A stretch of 64,000 bases of DNA. Origin: Riemerella columbina. GTDB taxonomy: Bacteria > Bacteroidota > Bacteroidia > Flavobacteriales > Weeksellaceae. The stretch covers positions 1,488,001 to 1,552,000 of the forward strand of contig NZ_CP103950.1 of the NCBI RefSeq assembly GCF_030517065.1. The letters run 5' to 3'. Numbering within the stretch: the stretch's first letter is position 1; every line of letters starts with the position of its first letter. This document shows, in pieces, positions 60,093 through 64,000 of this stretch. The position numbers and the translations under genes are program-made. The notes beneath the pieces are model-generated. The model did no database searches. It saw only the letters and a list, made by a program, of their open reading frames with translations, and was not told the origin of the DNA.

Positions 60093-60582
60093 TTTTTTTC
60101 CTTTTTTGTTGGCGCCATTGTTCGGGGGCGATGGCATCTTCTGACCAAATGCCGATTTTCTTTTGTCGGGCTTCTTGCTCTAAACGGGTATAGGTAGGGT
60201 CTTTGGAATATTTTTTGAAATGCCACGCCAGCCCTTGCTTTACCAAAATTTGATTGAGAATGCGCCCATCGGGCAAGATAATTTCTGCAATGAGCCGACC
60301 ATAACGGTCTTTTTTCTGATGATGGCGGACTTGCACTTGCTTTCCAAAAGCTAAATCCGATGTAGCTTGCTTGGCTTTGGTGCCGAAAAGCTGCTTTTTT
60401 TCTGGGCAGTCTATATGCGCTAACCTCACGGTCATCGGCTTTCCGTCCACCAAAAGCTCAATGGTATCGCCATCTTTTACACCAATCACTTTATAATACA
60501 CCTTCTGTTGAGGATATGATACCACACTAAGGAATGCATTAGGTAAATAAAAATAAAGAAGTAAAAAAAGTAACGGTTTCAT
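60079..60582 (-). CDS. Exported staphylococcal-type thermonuclease
   Basis: A 167-residue protein of the SNase-like family. An N-terminal hydrophobic stretch (LLFLLLYFYLPNAFLSVVS) suggests export. The active-site residues are visible: the metal-binding aspartate in VKDGDTIELLVDG, the arginine in VRLAHIDCPEKK, the glutamate in FGTKAKQ-adjacent context, and DRYGRLIAEI with the second arginine and aspartate. C-terminal basic residues (RQQKRKKIKSL) may contact nucleic acid. It would degrade extracellular or periplasmic DNA/RNA. It is convergent with apbE, overlapping by 14 bp, and begins the leftward genes of this end of the window. Confidence 0.92.
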   Translation of the reverse strand: MKPLLFLLLYFYLPNAFLSVVSYPQQKVYYKVIGVKDGDTIELLVDGKPMTVRLAHIDCPEKKQLFGTKAKQATSDLAFGKQVQVRHHQKKDRYGRLIAEIILPDGRILNQILVKQGLAWHFKKYSKDPTYTRLEQEARQKKIGIWSEDAIAPEQWRQQKRKKIKSL

Positions 60583-60648
60583 TTTAGTTTTTGTTGTTTT
60601 TGGAAGGAAAAAGAAAATTCTAAATAGTTTTATTTGTTTATTTAAATT

Positions 60649-60858
60649 TTACGATTTTCTAATTATTTTCCACCAAATGTATTTAATAATATAATAAACA
60701 TTTAGCGCCACTGTCCCCACGATGATAATAGGCAACAAAACCACAAATAACCAATAGTTGATTTCCGTGTAGCCCATTCCAAAAAGCCCTCCCAAATAGT
60801 GGAGAAATACCACGCAAATCCCAAATAATCCTTTGAATATATTTTCAATGAGTTCCAT
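60649..60858 (-). CDS. Small two-span membrane protein
   Basis: A 69-residue hydrophobic protein with two membrane segments (about 8-29 and 35-58), separated by MGYTEINYW, and a basic end WWKIIRKS. I do not recognise a family. It lies 4 bp downstream of the next gene, the 177-residue membrane protein, suggesting coupled expression. The base composition of this region (60.6-63.9 kb) looks more AT-rich than its surroundings, consistent with accessory DNA. Confidence 0.65.
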   Translation of the reverse strand: MELIENIFKGLFGICVVFLHYLGGLFGMGYTEINYWLFVVLLPIIIVGTVALNVYYIIKYIWWKIIRKS

Positions 60859-60862
60859 TATG

Positions 60863-61396
60863 CTATTTTTTATTGGATTTATTTTTTCTTTCCTTGAAAT
60901 ATTTAAAGAATTTCCTATTCGCCCAAAAGGATAAACCTAAAAACAAAGGAACTAATATACAGTAAATCAAGATGTTGATAGAGGTGTAAGAAATCCCTGT
61001 GAATTGACTTAGATCGATTAAACCGTACATCACAAAATCAAACCATTTTTGAGTATGCACCTTAAATTCTGGACTTCTCTGTGCTAATGGTGGCTTTTTG
61101 TAAACCACATAAACCGACTCTGTTTCAGTGTTTTGATACACTTTAATATCGCTGGTAGAGAGCACCACAGGGTACTTTTTATAAATTTCCTCTTTTTGAT
61201 TTTGAGGCAAATGTTCTGGTAAATAATTGGTAGTGGCATCATAACTTATTTTGGCAAAAAGAATGAGAATACTGAAACTCAATCCATAAAGCCACCTTTT
61301 ATAATAAGGGCTAATATGAAATTTCTTGCTGATTCTGTATATCATCACAGGCAAAGCTATAAGACACAGAATGATTAAAAGAGGATAAATGAACAT
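60863..61396 (-). CDS. Two-to-three-span membrane protein of unknown function
   Basis: A 177-residue protein with a hydrophobic start (MFIYPLLIILCLIALPVMIY), a second span near 35-50, a polar periplasmic region of about 85 residues and a last span near 140-160, then a lysine-rich tail (KYFKERKNKSNKK). The polar region contains VYVVYKKPPLAQRSPEFKVH. I do not recognise a domain. The small membrane gene follows by 4 bp and a hairpin terminator from the preceding 58-residue gene lies upstream. It could be an immunity or transport component, but nothing proves it. Confidence 0.65.
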   Translation of the reverse strand: MFIYPLLIILCLIALPVMIYRISKKFHISPYYKRWLYGLSFSILILFAKISYDATTNYLPEHLPQNQKEEIYKKYPVVLSTSDIKVYQNTETESVYVVYKKPPLAQRSPEFKVHTQKWFDFVMYGLIDLSQFTGISYTSINILIYCILVPLFLGLSFWANRKFFKYFKERKNKSNKK

Positions 61397-61430
61397 GGTG
61401 TTATTATTTTTTGATACTTTAATTCAGTCA

Positions 61431-61473
61431 TAAAAATAGGGTTTATATACTAAAAAATCAATATATAAACCCT
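61431..61473 (-). terminator. Terminator after the 58-residue gene
   Basis: A perfect 12-bp stem (61438-61449 with 61462-61473) and 12-nt loop; on the minus strand it is followed by ATTTTTAT. It lies 13 bp after the stop at 61487. Confidence 0.75.
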
Positions 61474-61486
61474 ATAAAATCGCACT

Positions 61487-61663
61487 TTATGATTTTTTCA
61501 ATTGTGATTTAAAAAAATTGCTAATTTTAGTTTTGGTATTTTGTGGGATATCGGTCTGATAAATCGAGTATTTCGCTACGCCCATTTCTTTAAACCATTG
61601 GTCCAAAACGGCATTAAGCACATCTTCTTCATAAGGGGATTGTTTTGAAGGATTGATATTCAT
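61487..61663 (-). CDS. Small ORF, 58 residues, unknown
   Basis: Begins MNINPSKQSPYEEDVLNAVL, then DQWFKEMGVAKYSIYQTDIP, and ends with a basic tail (FFKSQLKKS). It has an ATG, sensible codons and a strong hairpin terminator directly downstream, which argues that the region is transcribed leftward and that the frame is a real short gene. It overlaps by 35 bp, in another frame, a weaker 38-codon frame (61629-61745) beginning MKKKIKFAKDV. No known family is recognised. Confidence 0.5.
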   Translation of the reverse strand: MNINPSKQSPYEEDVLNAVLDQWFKEMGVAKYSIYQTDIPQNTKTKISNFFKSQLKKS

Positions 61664-61745
61664 CTAATGTTTTTAACGCTTGTTTTGTAATAAGAAACTC
61701 AGCGAGAAAAGTAACATCCTTCGCGAATTTGATCTTTTTCTTCAT
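61629..61745 (-). CDS. Possible 38-residue ORF overlapping the 58-residue gene
   Basis: Begins MKKKIKFAKDVTFLAEFLIT and ends YQSFKTIPL. It starts at an ATG and lies upstream of and partly over the 58-residue frame. Either it is a leader peptide, or the two are halves of a gene broken by a frameshift. Evidence is weak. Confidence 0.25.
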   Translation of the reverse strand: MKKKIKFAKDVTFLAEFLITKQALKTLDEYQSFKTIPL

Positions 61746-61787
61746 TTCAAGGTCTAAATATGATGTAGGTATTCATTTTACTAAAAA

Positions 61788-62378
61788 TCAGTTTTTGAGT
61801 TTTATCCGATTATTTTTATTATCAATTTCTATACTTCCGAATTGCTCTAACACACTCTGTCCCAGCAATAAAGGTGCTTCATTATTATCAATCACCAAAG
61901 CGGTAATGTTATGCAATACTCTATTACCTATTTTTACGGTTTTTAGGTTAATCATCATCCCTTCGGAAATACCTCCTGTAGCATCTTGCATGGCTTGGGT
62001 TCCAATAAAATCTTCTTCCTTTAAAGTGCCTTGTCGGTATAAAACAATGGCTTCGGCTTGGGAAATACAAATATTACTCGCCCCTGTATCAAAAATAAAC
62101 CTCAGCCTAATGCCATTCACTTCCACCCATACATAGCGTACACCACTTTCTTTTTCCATTTCCAAGATTGTATATTCACTATCAGGAGTGGGTGTGGGCT
62201 CTGCCGCTGGTATGGATTCCATTGATTGCTTTTGTGGAGGCACTTCTGGTAGTTGGACACCGTGGACAGGCTCTAAAACCGTAGGAGACTGTTGGGCTTC
62301 GTTCTGAAAAATCTCTGCATCTGGATGTTTGCAACTCCACAAGGCTAAAACAACGCCTAATATCAACTGTTTTTTCAT
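61788..62378 (-). CDS. Retropepsin-like aspartic protease lipoprotein
   Basis: A 196-residue lipoprotein (lipobox ALWSC near residue 16) with a C-terminal retroviral-type aspartyl protease domain. The catalytic motif is FIFDTGASNICIS near 105. The flap region GTQAMQDATGGISEG and the C-terminal ALVIDNNEAPLLLGQSVLEQFG are typical of clan AA bacterial retropepsin-like proteins. The N-terminal half is a proline-rich tether (VPPQKQS-like). It should be anchored in the envelope facing the periplasm or the outside. It is 12 bp downstream of the coiled-coil membrane gene, so the two are probably cotranscribed and may act together. Substrate unknown. Confidence 0.88.
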   Translation of the reverse strand: MKKQLILGVVLALWSCKHPDAEIFQNEAQQSPTVLEPVHGVQLPEVPPQKQSMESIPAAEPTPTPDSEYTILEMEKESGVRYVWVEVNGIRLRFIFDTGASNICISQAEAIVLYRQGTLKEEDFIGTQAMQDATGGISEGMMINLKTVKIGNRVLHNITALVIDNNEAPLLLGQSVLEQFGSIEIDNKNNRIKLKN

Positions 62379-62390
62379 TGATTTTTGAGT

Positions 62391-64000
62391 TTATTTTTTA
62401 TAACTCGGTACATCTTTAAACTGGTTGTCTACCAACTTGCCATCTCTAAATAAATAAGAATTTCTCTTTTGTAATAACTCACCATACGCCTGTTCTTTTC
62501 CAGTATAAGGTTTTCCAATATCATTAGGATTGGCTTTAAAAATACGGTGGACCACTTCCTCAATCGGCATAGGCAAATTTTCCTTAGGAAATTGTTTTTC
62601 TATCATTTTTTCAATTTCCGCATTATTGAGTTGTGCATTAGGTTCCGGTGAAAGACTTAGAGTATCTTGTTCTTGATGGGACTCTACTGGGACGACTTTA
62701 GCTTTATCATCATATATTCTAACTTCTGCAGGTTGCTCTGTTTTTTTCGTGCCAGAAAAATATCTATAAACCCAAAGCCCTCCTACCAACATCCCTCCTA
62801 CAATTGCAAAGAAAAGCCCTAAACCTAAAGCAATAATTATGATATTTTTTTTATTTAGCTTTATTTTTTTATGCTTTGGGCGATCATGGCCATCACCATC
62901 ATAAGGCTCACTCGGATAATGCTGTTGCGGTAATGCGGGCACCTCTCTCATTGGTTTTGGAACTTTATGAGAAGGTGTATTAAGTTTTGAAAGTTGTGGA
63001 AGTTTTTTGTTATGGTTAATATTTCCCTGAACTTCTTGTTGGAGCTCCGTAATTTGCTGCTTGGCTTTTTCTATTTCTGAATAAGATAGTTTTTCACCTT
63101 GTAAACGAGAAAATAGCATACGAATTTCTTCATTCTTAGCATTGATATTTTCTACTAATTTATTGTTTTCATTTTCTAAAACCGTTAATTTTTCCGTATT
63201 TTCTTGATGAATACGCCGATTTTCTTCCAGTTTAGCCTTATTATCCTGATGATATTGTGTAATCTCCTGACTCCATTTTTTTACCTGATGGAATATTTGT
63301 TCCACCTCTTTTTTCTTTTGTTGTTCTATTTTGGCTTGTAATGCCTTGAGTTGCTCTCGTTCCATTACAGGGATCAAACCTTTGCTATGGGTAAAATCTG
63401 CAATTTCCTTATTATGAGTAAAATAAATCGTATCATATAAACTAAGCAATTGGAGACCTTGCTCAAAATAGGTGGTAAGATGAGTATACAAATCCTTATC
63501 ATACACCAACAATGCTTTTTCTGTGATCGCAAAACGGACATCTTCTATGGGGTGCATTTTTTGCTCTAACCCTGTAAATTCTTTAAAGCCCTCTACCTTA
63601 AAATCATTAGAATGCTTGACTTGAATATCTCCCGCCTGAATATTTTGAGGATTTTTAATCAGTTTTTTATGAAAATCACCTAATGCTTTGATGGATTCTT
63701 TAACCTCTATTATCGTATTGATACCTAAAAGCGCTGAACCTACAAATGTACCTCCTCTGGTAGACCCTACTTCCTGAGCATAAGTATATACGGCATAGGA
63801 AATTACTTTTTGCCCATGGCTAACCTCTTTTCTCAGTGCCCACATTTGGGTTTTATCAAACAGTTGTATAGCATTGGTTTTTATATCAAAAGTTTTAGGC
63901 TCTATATTAAGTTGCACATTTTTATGTGGAGAATAAATAGATTGAGTGAAGCCATTGGGATTTCCAAATGTGCCAAAAACAGCAATATTAAAATCTTGTT
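62391..64000 (-). CDS. Unrecognised coiled-coil membrane protein, 5' end beyond window
   Basis: The frame is open to the window edge (536 residues here), so the start lies outside. The visible N-terminus reads QDFNIAVFGTFGNPNGFTQS and continues with a globular domain to about 215. A coiled coil follows (about 218-325, rich in KLEENR and ENNKLVENINAKNEEI), then a proline/histidine-rich linker and a lysine-rich stretch, a single transmembrane segment (about 383-410: IIIIALGLGLFFAIVGGMLV), and a polar C-terminal tail with VVHRIFKANPNDIGKPY. The layout is cytoplasmic domain, coil, span and periplasmic tail. No family recognised. It lies immediately upstream of the retropepsin-like lipoprotein. 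Confidence 0.8.
   Translation of the reverse strand, partial: QDFNIAVFGTFGNPNGFTQSIYSPHKNVQLNIEPKTFDIKTNAIQLFDKTQMWALRKEVSHGQKVISYAVYTYAQEVGSTRGGTFVGSALLGINTIIEVKESIKALGDFHKKLIKNPQNIQAGDIQVKHSNDFKVEGFKEFTGLEQKMHPIEDVRFAITEKALLVYDKDLYTHLTTYFEQGLQLLSLYDTIYFTHNKEIADFTHSKGLIPVMEREQLKALQAKIEQQKKKEVEQIFHQVKKWSQEITQYHQDNKAKLEENRRIHQENTEKLTVLENENNKLVENINAKNEEIRMLFSRLQGEKLSYSEIEKAKQQITELQQEVQGNINHNKKLPQLSKLNTPSHKVPKPMREVPALPQQHYPSEPYDGDGHDRPKHKKIKLNKKNIIIIALGLGLFFAIVGGMLVGGLWVYRYFSGTKKTEQPAEVRIYDDKAKVVPVESHQEQDTLSLSPEPNAQLNNAEIEKMIEKQFPKENLPMPIEEVVHRIFKANPNDIGKPYTGKEQAYGELLQKRNSYLFRDGKLVDNQFKDVPSYKK

Noticed and set aside
1-64000. CRISPR arrays, insertion sequences, prophage or rRNA operon
   Set aside because: No regularly spaced repeats, transposase, integrase, phage structural genes or rRNA sequence were seen; only one tRNA was found.

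Overview
This 64 kb window is chromosomal DNA of a member of the Bacteroidota, class Flavobacteriia, most likely a Weeksellaceae (Chryseobacterium-like) relative. The evidence is the type B type-IX-secretion sorting domain, a GLPGLI-family protein, TonB-dependent receptors paired with lipoproteins, a short-LID adenylate kinase, a DAHP synthase fused to chorismate mutase, a polymerase III alpha subunit with a built-in exonuclease, and many upstream boxes of the Bacteroidota -7 type TAnnTTTG. Gene density is high. No CRISPR array, insertion sequence, rRNA operon or prophage was seen. There is one tRNA (Arg-CCG). Many open frames begin with in-frame TTG or GTG codons upstream of a better ATG; I moved those starts and say so in the entries.

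Layout. 1-5.8 kb: the end of rpe, then leftward genes for obgE, adk, hpt, a polysaccharide flippase, a glycosyltransferase-like protein and a DUF2007 protein. 5.8-8.7 kb: a lysine-catabolism pair (lysine 6-aminotransferase and an ALDH7-type dehydrogenase). 8.9-10.5 kb: small accessory genes. 10.7-19 kb: DAHP synthase/chorismate mutase, dnaX with a probable gamma/tau slippage site, a four-gene glycan block (GT4, polysaccharide deacetylase, GT2, GT87-like), dapD and an NlpC/P60 lipoprotein. 19-24 kb: dnaE and the tRNA. 24-36 kb: envelope genes (a plugless beta-barrel with a large TPR protein, a giant T9SS cargo, and a histidine-rich lipoprotein/TonB receptor/small membrane protein trio that I suspect handles metal). 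36-46 kb: mtgA, a SpecificRecomb-family membrane protein, DciA-like, arsC-like, deoxynucleoside kinase, glutamine cyclotransferase, holA, an HsdR-N protein, cdd, an HhH-repeat protein and a MerR regulator. 46-49 kb: a cobalamin riboswitch followed by a BtuB-type receptor and a BtuG-like beta-propeller lipoprotein. 49-54 kb: a BrkB-family protein, rlmH, a nitroreductase and an M3 peptidase. 54-60 kb: a decayed YoeB-type toxin with an intact candidate antitoxin, then a four-gene operon (ankyrin protein, DUF2271, PepSY/flavodoxin/reductase, ApbE) behind a long, structured leader. 60-64 kb: a nuclease and a leftward AT-rich group of small membrane proteins, a retropepsin-like lipoprotein and the edge of an unrecognised coiled-coil membrane protein.

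How the genes work together. Four replication genes are spread over the window (dnaX, dnaE, holA and the DciA-like DUF721 gene). The most system-like loci are the ApbE operon, which looks like a flavinylation-based electron route from cytoplasmic NAD(P)H to a covalently flavinylated exported protein, and the B12 uptake locus, in which one riboswitch controls both the transporter and its likely surface capture protein. The dnaX slippage site and the structured leader at 54.8 kb are the two RNA-level features most worth testing.
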